A stretch of 64,000 nt of DNA from Cycas panzhihuaensis (taxonomy: Eukaryota > Cycadophyta), in contig CM041465.1 in NCBI GenBank assembly GCA_023213395.1, forward strand, positions 239,699,741 through 239,763,740, in the 5' to 3' direction. Numbering within the stretch: position 1 is the stretch's first letter; each line of letters begins with the position of its first letter. The notes under the pieces are model-generated. The model saw only the letters and a list, made by a program, of their open reading frames with translations. It was not told where the DNA came from and did no database searches. The position numbers were made by a program, and so were the translations under genes. Positions 55,140-64,000 of this stretch are shown piece after piece.

Positions 55140-55785
55140 TGTTGGGTATTATGACAATAATTATGGGGCTAAAATTATGGCATGTTTTCGGTGCAGTTCC
55201 CCCACTTAATCTTTCTCATGAGGTTCCAAGGGGGGCGGGAGCCCCCCTTGGCCAGGGGTATGGGGGCCGTGGAACGCCCCCTGCTAGGAGGGGATTCGGG
55301 GGCGATAGCCCCCAACTCAAAAAATTAGCCATGTAAACCTTATCAAAATGTAAAGAGAATTAGGGTCGTTCGATATAGATACCCTAGATTCTATGGTTGA
55401 GATTTAGGTCTTGGATATTCCTCTCATGTAGCCCATTTTAGGGCTTTTCTTATTATGTTGTAATGTAATGTAATGTAACTGTGATGAGGGCAGTGGCTAA
55501 CTGTTGTTCCTGATAGCACTCTGTAACTGCGATGTACTGTTTCTCCATTCTATAGTAATAAAGCTTGATACCTTTCCTGTGTGGATATTTCCCTAGCACA
55601 CTGCTAGGGTTTTACCATGTTATATTAGGTGCACATGTGATGTTTGGCTTTTACTTTCTTGTTATTGTATAATCTCTAATTTTTAGAACTTGCATGTAAT
55701 TTTAAGTTTCGATTTCTATAACTAGTTGTAAGAATGTAATAGATCTTGGTGACAGTTAAAAGGTTGGGACCTTATATTCTCAACA
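55140..55785 (+). repeat. C3 5' LTR
   Basis: TGTTGGGTATTATGAC to CTTATATTCTCAACA. A hairpin with arms CCAAGGGGGG and CCCCCCTTGG (55226-55251) and further G-runs follow to about 55310. Confidence 0.93.
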
Positions 55786-55787
55786 AG

Positions 55788-55800
55788 TGGTATCAGAGCC
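55788..55800 (+). promoter_or_regulatory. C3 primer binding site (initiator Met tRNA)
   Basis: TGGTATCAGAGCC, two bases after the LTR end. Confidence 0.93.
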
Positions 55801-55857
55801 ACTCTTTTCCTTGCAACGAGTTTATGAAGGTTTTGGTGTCAGCTTTTCTACACCAAA

Positions 55858-56640
55858 TGGCGAAACTAGTAGGTGTAAAGTTCGAGGTGGAGAAATTCAA
55901 TGGCAAGAATAGCTTTGAGTTGTGGAAACTAAAAGCATATGATATTGTTGTACAGTAGGGTTTGTACAAAGGCCTTGAAGGCAAATCGAAGAAACCTGCA
56001 AGGATGGACGATGATGAATGGGATGATTTAGACAAAAAGGCACTTAGCACAATACAATTGTGCTTGGCAGATGAAGTTTTGTTTAACATCGCAGGGGAGC
56101 AGACAGTAGCAGGATTATGGACCCGGTTGGAAGGCCTGTATATGACCAAATCAGTAACGAATCAAATCTACCTGAAGAGGCAACTGTACTCGTTATGGAT
56201 GAAGGAAGGTACAAAAATTACTGACCATTTAAATATTTTAATACTCTTATTTATTAATTAACTAGTATTGATGTTAAAGTTGAGGATGAGGACAAGGCTA
56301 TTACCCTATTATGCTTATTACCTGAATCCTAGGATAATATTGTCACCTTAATTAGTTTTAGCACTATAGATGAATTAGAATATGATTCTGTTGTGAGTGC
56401 TTTGCTAATAGAAGAAATGCAGAGGAAGTCTAGTCTTGAAACCTCCACACCAGAAGCCATGACAGTAAGGGGTAGAACATTTGAGAGAGGACAAAACTCT
56501 AGGAATATATTGAAGTCCAAGTCGAAGAGCAAAAAGAGTAAGCTCAGGTGTTGGCATTGTAATAAGACTGGTCACCTCAAGAAAGATTGTTACAAAAGGA
56601 AAGAGTTCTAGAAAAAGGAAGATCCTGCTAAGGAATTGAA
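55858..56640 (+). pseudogene. C3 gag
   Basis: Gag starts MAKLVGVKFEVEKFNGKNS at 55858, the first Met after the primer site that leads into the family pattern FNG.. F..W. The capsid-type part runs through WDDLDKKALSTIQL and LWTRLEGLYM to about 56260, where indels shift the frame. A zinc knuckle CWHCNKTGHLKKDC lies at 56549-56590 (standard C-x2-C-x4-H-x4-C). Stops at 55956, 56259, 56330 and 56608 break it. Confidence 0.9.
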
Positions 56641-57190
56641 TTAGGTGGAGTCAAATCAAGGTATGGATGATGATGTCTTGATTGCTTGTAATGTTTCTTA
56701 TTATCACCATGACTGGTTATTAGATTCAGGTGCTTTGCACCACATATGTCCATACAAGAGTTAGTTCTAATCATACCAACCTCTTGATGGTGGTGATGTG
56801 CTTATGGGAAATGAAGTTTCTTGTAAGACAGTATGCATTGGTAGCATCAAAATTAAGATGTTCGATGTGGTAGTTAGAACATTAACTAAGGTTAGACATG
56901 TACCTAATTTGAAAAGGAATCTAATTTCCTTGGGTGAATTAGATTTAGGTGGTTTTAAGTATATAGGTCATGAAGGAGTCCTAAAGGTGTCAAAGGGTGC
57001 CTTGGTTATTATGAAAGCCTTAAAGAAAGGAATTCTTTACATTTTAGTGGGAAGTACAGCTGTTAGCCAAGCAGCTACAATGTCAAATACTGCAGAAGAT
57101 CCTACTCAGCTATGGCATCAGAGACTTTGGCACATGAGTGAGAAAGGACTTAAGGTACTGATAAACTATAAGTTGCTTCCTAACTTGTAG
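56641..57190 (+). pseudogene. C3 protease and pre-integrase block
   Basis: The protease active site reads LLDSGALHH near 56717-56743 (D-S-G). The later open piece 56798-57190 holds the protease end, RHVPNLKRNLISLGEL and the GAG-pre-integrase signature DPTQLWHQRLWHMSEKGLKVL at about 57104-57165. Confidence 0.88.
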
Positions 57191-58160
57191 CTTTCATATT
57201 TGGCTTTCTGTAAATATTGTGTTTTTAGAAAACAGTGTAGACTCAGGTTTAAAGTAGGGAGTCACACTAGTAAAGGCATTCTAGATAACATACATTCAGA
57301 TGTATGGGGACCAACCCCTAAAATATCTTGTGAATGATCATTATATTTTGTCACATTTATAGATGATTACTCCAGGAAGGTATGGGTCTATTTTTTGAAA
57401 AATAAATCTAAAGTTTTCAGTGTGTTTAAGCAGTTCAAGGCTTTAGTTGAGAACATTACTGGTAAGACAATCAAATGTTTAAGAACTGACAATGGAGGTG
57501 AGTTCAACTCCTTGGAGTTTGAGAACTATTGCAAAGAAGCTGGGATTGAAAGACACAAGACCACTAACTATACTCCGTAGTAAAATGGCATTGCTAAGCA
57601 CATGAATAGGACACTCTTGGAGAAAGCAAGAAGCATGCCAAGTAATGCAAGAGTGGAGCAGGGCTTGTGGGCAGAAGCTATTCAAACAACTTGCTATCTG
57701 GTAAATAGGTCACCATCACTTACAATAGATTATAAAATTCTTGAAGAGGTATGGACTGGACATCCATGTGATTATTCAAATTTAAAAGTTTTTGGTTGTG
57801 ATGCTTATGCCTGGACTGACAAAAGTAAACGTTCAAAGTTAGACCCAAAATCGAAGAGATATATCTTTGTTGGTTATGGTGATAAGGATGGTGTGAAGGG
57901 ATAGAGGTTATGGGATCCTACTGCCCACAAAATCACCATTAACAAAGATGTCATATTTGATGAATCTCCCCTCATAAAATCAGATAGTGTAGAAGCTAAA
58001 ATGAAATAGGAGCAGGAGGAGCATCAACAAGTCAAGTTTGAAATGCAACCATATGTGGAATCAGAAGAGGATGAAGATCTTTCTGAAGATGAATCAACAA
58101 CAGATTTATAGGAGTATGTGGACACTCATCTACCAACAGTTAGAAGATCTACACGAGTTA
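57191..58160 (+). pseudogene. C3 integrase
   Basis: Zinc-region Cys residues lie at 57210-57240. The core has FVTFIDDYSRKVWVYF near 57345 (first Asp), LRTDNGGEFNS near 57480-57515 (second Asp), and NGIAKHMNRTLLEKAR near 57588, where the expected Glu of the third site (NGIAE) reads Lys. The C-terminal part YIFVGYGDKDGVKG is near 57860. The acidic linker EESEEDEDLSEDE follows before RT. Stops at 57188, 57336 and 57579-57584 break it. Confidence 0.88.
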
Positions 58161-58980
58161 GTCATCCACCTGATAGGTACAACCCTTCTATTTCTATTGC
58201 TTTAGTTTCTAATGATAGTGAGCCCACATGTTATCAGGAAGCAGTAGATGATATCCATGGAGAGAAGTGGATAAGGCCTATGTAGGAAGGAATAGATGCT
58301 TTGAAGAAAAATAATTCATGGGACTTGGTAGAACTTCCACATGGCAGGAAGACTATTAGTTGCAGATGGGTTTTTAAAAAGAAAACAGATGTTAATGTAA
58401 AGGTTAATAAATACAAGGCAAGACTGGTGGCTAAAGGTTTTACACAGAAAGCAAGTATCGACTTTCATGAGATCTTTTAACCAGTTGTTAAACTTGTTTC
58501 AATTCGAGTGCTGTTAGTATTGGTAGCTTCTCTCGATTTGGAGTTGGAGTAGTTAGATGTAAAAATAACTTTTCTACATGGAGATTTAGATAAGGAGATC
58601 TATATGGATCAACCAGAAGGGTTTGTATAAGATGGTAGGAAAAGACTTATTTGTAGGCTCAGGAAATCATTGTATGGTTTGAAGCAATCACCCAGGTAGT
58701 GGTATAAGAAGTTTGATGCCTTCATGGAGAGCCAAAATTTTAAAAGAAAGGAGTATGACCATTGTGTTTACTTTAAATTTATGGACAATGGCTTATTCAT
58801 TATCTTAGTGTTATATGTTGATGACATGCTGGTTGCAAACAAGAGCATGGAAGAAATCAATAAGGTAAAGGCTCAATTGGCTAGGACTTTTGATATAAAG
58901 GATCTAGGAGCTGAAAAATAAATCTTAGGCATGGAGATACACAGAGACGGGAAAAATGGTAAGCTATGGTTGTCACAGTA
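58161..58980 (+). pseudogene. C3 reverse transcriptase
   Basis: The RT blocks are CRWVFKKKTDVNVKVNKY near 58362, LDVKITFLHGDLDKEIYMDQ near 58553-58612 (first Asp in DVKITF), LYGLKQSPR near 58672, and the intact catalytic box YVDD at 58814-58825. Stops lie at about 58282, 58478, 58547, 58627, 58697 and 58918. The stop at 58547 lies where C2 has Lys-encoding sequence. Confidence 0.9.
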
Positions 58981-59779
58981 GAAATATATAGAGAAGGGGC
59001 TAACCAGGTTTGGTATGGCAAATGTGAAACCAGTGAGTATCCCATTGGCTTCCCACTTCAAGCTTTCTTCAAATATGAGTCCTAGTAGTGAAGAAGAAAA
59101 GGCTTATATATCTTGTGTGCCTTATGCCAGTGGATTAGGAAGTTTGATGTATGCCATGGTATATACAAGACCTAATATTTCACATGTAGTCTGTGTAGTT
59201 AGTAGGTTAATGGCAAATCCAGGAAAGGAACATTAGGTTGTAATGAAATGGGTGCTTCGGTATTTGAGAGGCACGAGTGACTACTACATCACCTTTGAAG
59301 GTATAGGTAATCAAGTTTGTAGATATATCAATTCAGACTTTGTAGGAGATTTAGACAAAAGAAGATCTATTTCAGGTTATGTTTTTACTCTTGCAAATGG
59401 TCTAGTTAGTCGGATGTCCAAATTGTAGAGCACAATTACACTGTCAACCACAAAAGCTGAATATGTTGTTGCAACACATGCTTGTAAAGAAGAAATCTAG
59501 TTATAGGGTCTATTGGTTGAGCTTGGAAGGAAATAGGAAAATGTGAAGTTATTTTGTGATAGTCAAAGTGCCATTTACTTAGCCAAGAATCCAACTTATC
59601 ATAGTAGAACAAAGCATATTGCTCTTAAGTACCATTTCATTAGACAGGTTGTGGAAGCAGGTGGAGTGGCACTTGAGAAGATTCACACCAATCAGAATTA
59701 TGCTAATATATTCATAAAACTAATACCAATAGAGAAGTTCAAATGGTGTTTGACTTCTCTTGGATTGCAGAAAAGATAA
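58981..59779 (+). pseudogene. C3 RNase H
   Basis: It starts with MANVKPVSIPLASHFKLSSN and MSPSSEEEKAYISCVPYA, followed by YINSDFVGDLDKRRSISGYVF near 59325 (first acid), LSTTKAEYVVATH near 59444 (Glu) and KLFCDSQSAIYLAKNP near 59543-59590 (third acid). It ends LTSLGLQKR at 59779. Stops at 58979, 59234, 59426 and 59498 break it. The three acidic positions I can identify are all kept. Confidence 0.9.
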
Positions 59780-59824
59780 TGAAGGGTCCAGGAAAGGTAC
59801 TGGGTAATTGTTCAAGGTGGAGAT

Positions 59825-60470
59825 TGTTGGGTATTGTGACAACAATTATGGGGCTAAAATTATGGTATGTTTTCCCTACAATTTCCCCTCTTAATCTTTC
59901 GCAGGGGGTTCCAAGGGGGGTAGGAGACCCCCTTGGCTGGGGGTGTGGGGGGTGCGAAATACCCCCCGCTAAGAGGGGGTTCGGGGGTGATAACCCCCAA
60001 CTCGAAAAATTAGCCATATAAACCTTATCAAAATGTAAAGAGAATCAGGGTCGTTTGATACAAATACCATAGATTCTATGGTTGAGATTTAGGTCTTGGA
60101 TGTTCCTCTCATGTAGCCTATTTTAGGGTTTTTCTTATTATGTTGTAATATAATGCAATGTAACTATGATGAGGGCAACAACTGATTGTTGTTCCTGAGA
60201 GCACTCTATAACTCTGATGTATTGTTTCTCCATTCTACAACAATAAAGCTTGATACCTTTCTTGTGTGGATGTTTCCCTAGCACACTACTAGGGTTTTAC
60301 CACATTATATCAGGTGCACATGTGATGTTTGGCTTTTACTTTCTTATTACTGTATAATCTCTGATTTTTAGAACTTGCATGTAATTTTAAGTTTTGATTT
60401 CTATAAATTATTGTAAGAATGCAATAGATCTTAGTGGCAGTTAAAGGGTTGGGACCTTGCATTCTCAACA
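59825..60470 (+). repeat. C3 3' LTR
   Basis: TGTTGGGTATTGTGAC to GCATTCTCAACA, preceded by the polypurine tract AAGGTGGAGAT. Confidence 0.93.
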
Positions 60471-60475
60471 AATGG

Positions 60476-60775
60476 AAGCAGAAAATTATCTTTGGGATAT
60501 ACATTGTTGATATCATAAAAGTCAACGCATATCTAGATGGTCCTATTCTTTTTAACAATGGGGACGATGTTAGATACCCATTTAGGGTAGTCGATGGAAG
60601 TGATTAGTCCTACATCTAAGAGTTTCTCAACCTCCATTTTGATGACAACTGAGAGTTTAGGGTGTAGTGGGCGTTGTTTCTGGTGCATGGGGCGAGCACC
60701 AGGGACTATGGTAAGGTTGTGGGTGACAATGGAGGGGTCGATTCCCTTCATGTCAGAATAGTCCTATGCAAAAAC
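60476..60775 (-). pseudogene. G7 reverse transcriptase, N-terminal half
   Basis: The minus-strand frame reads MKGIDPSIVTHNLTIVPGAR, PLHPKLSVVIKMEVEKLLDVGLI and SIDYPKWVSNIVPIVKKN, identical in layout to the RT start of G1. It meets the target duplication AATGG at 60471-60475, and the reading resumes at 55134. Confidence 0.88.
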
Positions 60776-61671
60776 ATCTTGGAACTCTTGGAACATAGGG
60801 AGTATTTCCTTATCTCATCTGGAGAACATTTTGCCCCCATCTTAATGACCTTGCCTGGGGTGAGGACTATGTCCTAGGTTGCCCCCATGCACATGGCATT
60901 CCCCTCCTTGAAATGAAGGGGGGAAAGGTCAACGGGAGGAGGTGGAACAAGAGATGGGATTGGGTTAGCAAGGGTGGACCCAATCGCTAAGACCTTTTGG
61001 TGACCAAGTCTGTGGTGACTAGAAGGAAGGTTAGGCATAGATCCTATTAAATTCTCAAGTAGAGCCTTATCATTCTTGAAGTAATCCACCCCGTGGATGA
61101 CCTTACTTTAAATAGATGAGGCGCAAGAAGAAGTGGGAGTGACGGGACCATGGTGGTTGGTAGGCTGCCTAACATTCCTAAGAGACTCTACAAAGAGTCA
61201 GGAAGGGGCCCCTTGTAAGGGGCAAAAGGAGGTTCCCTGGATTTATTGCCTGCGGGGGGGGATGAAGGGGAAGACTCAAGGATTGGTGGATCAATATGAG
61301 AAATAACATGTGATACAAGGGAGTGATTGGTCTCTTCAATAGGAGAGGTTCTAGGTTGGGACTTAGAACAAGGAGAGTGCCTCCTACTAGTGCGAAGAAG
61401 GGAAATAGGGTGAGGGAGGTCCTCGTCCTTGCCATTGGACTTGTCGTCACTAAGTATGGCAAGGTACCCATAGCTCCCAACACCAATAGGAGCAAAACAG
61501 GTCAGGTTTGAAGAAGAGGCATGGGAGGAAGGGCCTTTGTTACCCTTCGCTCGACCATGGCTTACTTGATTGGTTTGATGGGGTTGTTTAACATGAGGGA
61601 GTAAATGGGACACAACTCTCATTTGCCCGTCATGGACGGATTTGAGTTGCCCCCAATGAGTTGAGCACATG
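60776..61671 (-). pseudogene. G7 protease-RT linker
   Basis: Two open pieces (61089-60874 and 61670-61188) carry the linker shared with G1 and G2: MDYFKNDKALLENLIGS, GHHRLGHQKVL, SHASSSNLTCFAPIGVGSYGY. Indels separate them. No catalytic domain is recognised. Confidence 0.65.
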
Positions 61672-61971
61672 GCTCTTAGCTGGTCGATCCATGGGTGTCC
61701 CCAAAAGAGATTGTAGTCGATGATTATGTCAAGAACTATAATGTCAGTGAGGACAGTCTTATCCTCAAGAGTAAGGGGGATTGAAACAGATCCTAAAGGT
61801 GTCTTCTCGCTACCGTCGTAGCCTTGACATCACCATGGAATAAGTTCCATAGCAGAAATACCAAGCTCTTACATGACGCGTAAGGGCATAGCATTAACGG
61901 AAGAACCATTATCGACAATAGTCCTTCACAAAATGCAATAAAGAGTATCAATGGTAATGGTGTGGACACAC
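61672..61971 (-). pseudogene. G7 protease fragment joined to LTR end
   Basis: On the minus strand the reading begins abruptly at about 61966 with TITIDTLYCI, then RTIVDNGSSVNAMP (active-site DNG intact) and the VDYNLFWGHPWI-type second block near 61700. Everything before it (gag, leader, most of the primer site) is missing. Confidence 0.8.
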
Positions 61972-64000
61972 AACTACGGGATAACTACCTAACTAATAGG
62001 TGTGGTGAGAGTGGGTGATGATATAATCGAAGGAGAGACGTATAAGAAAAGTAATTACCACGCAGAGCACCCCATGCGCTAGAGCGCGAGTTTGGGACCT
62101 GCAATGGAATATGGCTACTAACAAGTGATCCTCCACCACTTCGAACGAATGGTGAAGAGGCGTAGGGTTAGCCTGGGTTGACTTAGGGACAGGATCCTCC
62201 CACCCTTGGATGGCCGGAAGGGGAAGGAGAAGATCTGAGGAAAATAGATCAAGGGTGTGCCTAAACAAGCTAACTGGGGTACACAAGCAACGTGGGAGGC
62301 AAGAAACTTGTGTGGCTAAGGAGAGGAGGAAAGGTGAAAGGGCGGTTCCTATAGCCTTTCCTATGGATAATAAAGATGCAAGTAATAAAACAAATAAAGC
62401 ATAACCGAAGAACAAAGTCAAATTTCCCTTTTATTTTCCAATGTGTTAATTACTAAGAAAGGAATCTAGAAGGAAAAAAGTAGCAAGGTAGAGTAGGGTG
62501 TGCACCTGGACCGAGGGCGTGCGTGACGAGGACCTTCTCAAGGGGCACCAAACTACTCCATGCGGTGCATCAGATGCGGAGCATCGCGGCAGATTTGGAA
62601 GAGGGGCTCCCTTACCTTCCCCGAAAAGATACTAAATGCGATGCCAAGGAAAGAAAGGGAGTAAATACTAATAACTGAAAGAGTATGAAAGTACGCTGTA
62701 CATCAGAGCACTTATCGGCAATGGAGCTAACGGACAATATCCTTTGCGCTCTCCAAGCACATGCAAGCAATGGCAACCTCCCCCCCTTTCCGGGGAAAGG
62801 ATACTAACATGCAATACGAGATTCTAACAACATATATCTATATAATGCAAATAAGAATCTAAACGCACATATGTTAGTATCAACCCAATGATGAAAGTAC
62901 GTAAAAGAGGGTAACCAAAGCAAAGGTAAATGACCAGGAAGCCTCGGAGTGGCCCACCTCCCGCAAATAACACCCTAACCTCCCCCCAAGAACCACAAGG
63001 TAGCGAGGGCAAGGCCAAGAGAGATGGCTAGAAATGGCAACAAGGAGGTGAAGAGGAGCCAAAGAACACCTACGGCGAGCCAGGATGTTATGAGGAGCAA
63101 ATCGGGATGCCAGGAAGAAGGTTGGACAAGGACTAGCGGTCGGGACTTACGTGAGTTGCCTAAACTTGAACCTAAGCCCTCAAACCAGCACTGCAACGTG
63201 TGACAGCGCTGATTTCAGTGGCTAAAAGAGGTCCAACAAACCCTTGTTTGTATGCCAAGGATAGCACGAGGTGAGAGGAAAGATTTGGGGGGCTTAACGC
63301 TACTTGGGGAGCGTGGAAGGTGGTACGGAATCCACCCAGCTCCTTCCCAAAGCCTATGCTAACCCTCAACACCATTACCTTGAGCAACAAATGTAGGTAA
63401 GAGGCACAAGGACAAAGGTAAAACAACCCACAAAAGAGAAGAAAACCAAACTCGCAAGGACGAGCAAGGAGCAAGCAGGATGGAGCATCAATATCTCAAG
63501 AAAAATAATGCAAATCAAGAAATACCTAAGTGTGAGAGGCAAGGGGCTTGCCTCAGCCAAGAGATGGTGAAGAGGGGCTAAGAAATCATCCCAGATCTGT
63601 GGTGTAGCAGGTTTGGGGCCCTACTAAGGAGGTTGGAAGGAAAACACCTACACTTGGAATGCTTGATGGCTGCCCGGGACAAGAATCCACTGAAACCTCT
63701 CCAAGGTGTGTGAGGGGCTGGGAGAATGTCCTAGCCACACCGAAGGAGAGCTGGGTGCTATAGGAGAGACGCAAGTCCTGTGGTAGCAGCAGGGCAGTAG
63801 GGAAGAGCAGAGCATATCATTGTTTCCTTGAGGAGCAATCTAAAAGTAAGCAAAAAGTTCTCAAAAATGAGTCAAAAATGACTTAAGTACTCAACCCAAA
63901 CCCTAAAGCGAGCAATTAGGGCGCGGCTGGAAGATAGTTAAGTTGCGAGCTACGTGGTAGTTTTGCAATAAATGAGAAATTGCCACAGCAAATTTTAAAA
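61972..64000 (-). repeat. G7 5' LTR, runs out of window
   Basis: The sequence aligns with the G2 5' LTR from its inner end outward: GTTATCCCGTAGTTGTG, the distal hairpin at 62076-62087, a TATA/AT tract near 62825-62880, and a hairpin at 63183-63216. No LTR start is reached by base 64000. Open frames here are short and not conserved with the G2 LTR. Confidence 0.8.

Larger units (their letters stand above)
55140..60470 (+). mobile_element. Ty1/copia (Tork/Tnt1-like) retrotransposon C3, complete structure
   Basis: Two 646-base LTRs (55140-55785 and 59825-60470) enclose a primer site, gag, protease, integrase, RT and RNase H in copia order. The target duplication AATGG is found at 55135-55139 and 60471-60475. 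It interrupts the RT of G7. Several stops occur in every domain, and the LTRs differ at many positions, so the insertion is not recent. It is the most complete copia element here and the reference for C1 and C2. Confidence 0.95.
52332..64000 (-). mobile_element. Ty3/gypsy Tat-like retrotransposon G7, interrupted by C3
   Basis: The minus-strand order is LTR (64000-61972, running out of the window), protease fragment, linker, RT start, [copia C3], RT end, RNase H, integrase, post-pol spacer. Gag, the leader and most of the primer site are gone, with protease joined to the LTR end near 61966. Its 3' end is cut at 52331 by copia C2, so an antisense gene and second RNase H cannot be judged. Without C3, the RT reading continues from 60476 to 55134. 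It is related to G1 and G2 but diverged from both. Confidence 0.88.

Overview
This window looks like repeat-dense intergenic DNA from a large plant nuclear genome. The evidence is several families of Ty3/gypsy and Ty1/copia LTR retrotransposons, nested in each other and full of stop codons. The copia elements have an initiator-Met tRNA primer site. The gypsy elements are Tat-like: very long LTRs of about 2.6-2.7 kb, a C-x2-H-x4-H-x4-C Gag knuckle, no chromodomain, and a large extra 3' region. I see no host gene, tRNA, rRNA or CRISPR array. The species cannot be named from the sequence.

Layout. 1-8817: gypsy element G1 (+), 5' end outside the window and 3' end lost. 8818-24639: gypsy element G2 (-), the most complete copy, facing G1 tail to tail, so 1-8.8 kb and about 11.5-21 kb form a large imperfect inverted repeat. 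24640 to about 31640: G3 (+), an LTR pair around an integrase tail and an RNase H. About 31.7-36 kb: remnants of another gypsy family (G4), with an antisense gene and tandem repeat arrays. 36-38.5 kb: nothing recognised. 38.5-50.1 kb: three-level nest, with gypsy remnant G5 split by copia C1 (-), whose 5' LTR is split by gypsy derivative G6 (+). 50088-52331: 5'-truncated copia C2 (+). 52332-64000: gypsy G7 (-), whose reverse transcriptase is split by copia C3 (+, 55140-60470); its LTR runs out of the window.

How the parts work together. Read along G2, the family architecture is LTR, primer site, gag, protease, RT, RNase H, integrase, then an ANTISENSE intron-containing gene with a plant-mobile-domain-like N-terminus and a coiled-coil tail, then a divergent spacer with a TATA box and GTAC-centred palindromes, then a SENSE second RNase H (archaeal/cellular type, 140 codons), polypurine tract and LTR. 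The second RNase H is absent from the site between RNase H and integrase, where I would expect it in Tat elements. The antisense gene and the 3' RNase H form a divergent pair inside a retrotransposon. This pair, its intron, its promoter-like spacer and several covarying LTR hairpins are the most interesting content.

All coding regions are decayed, mostly by C-to-T type changes that create stops, so none should be read as a working protein. Domain boundaries are approximate because they come from reading alone, without alignment software.
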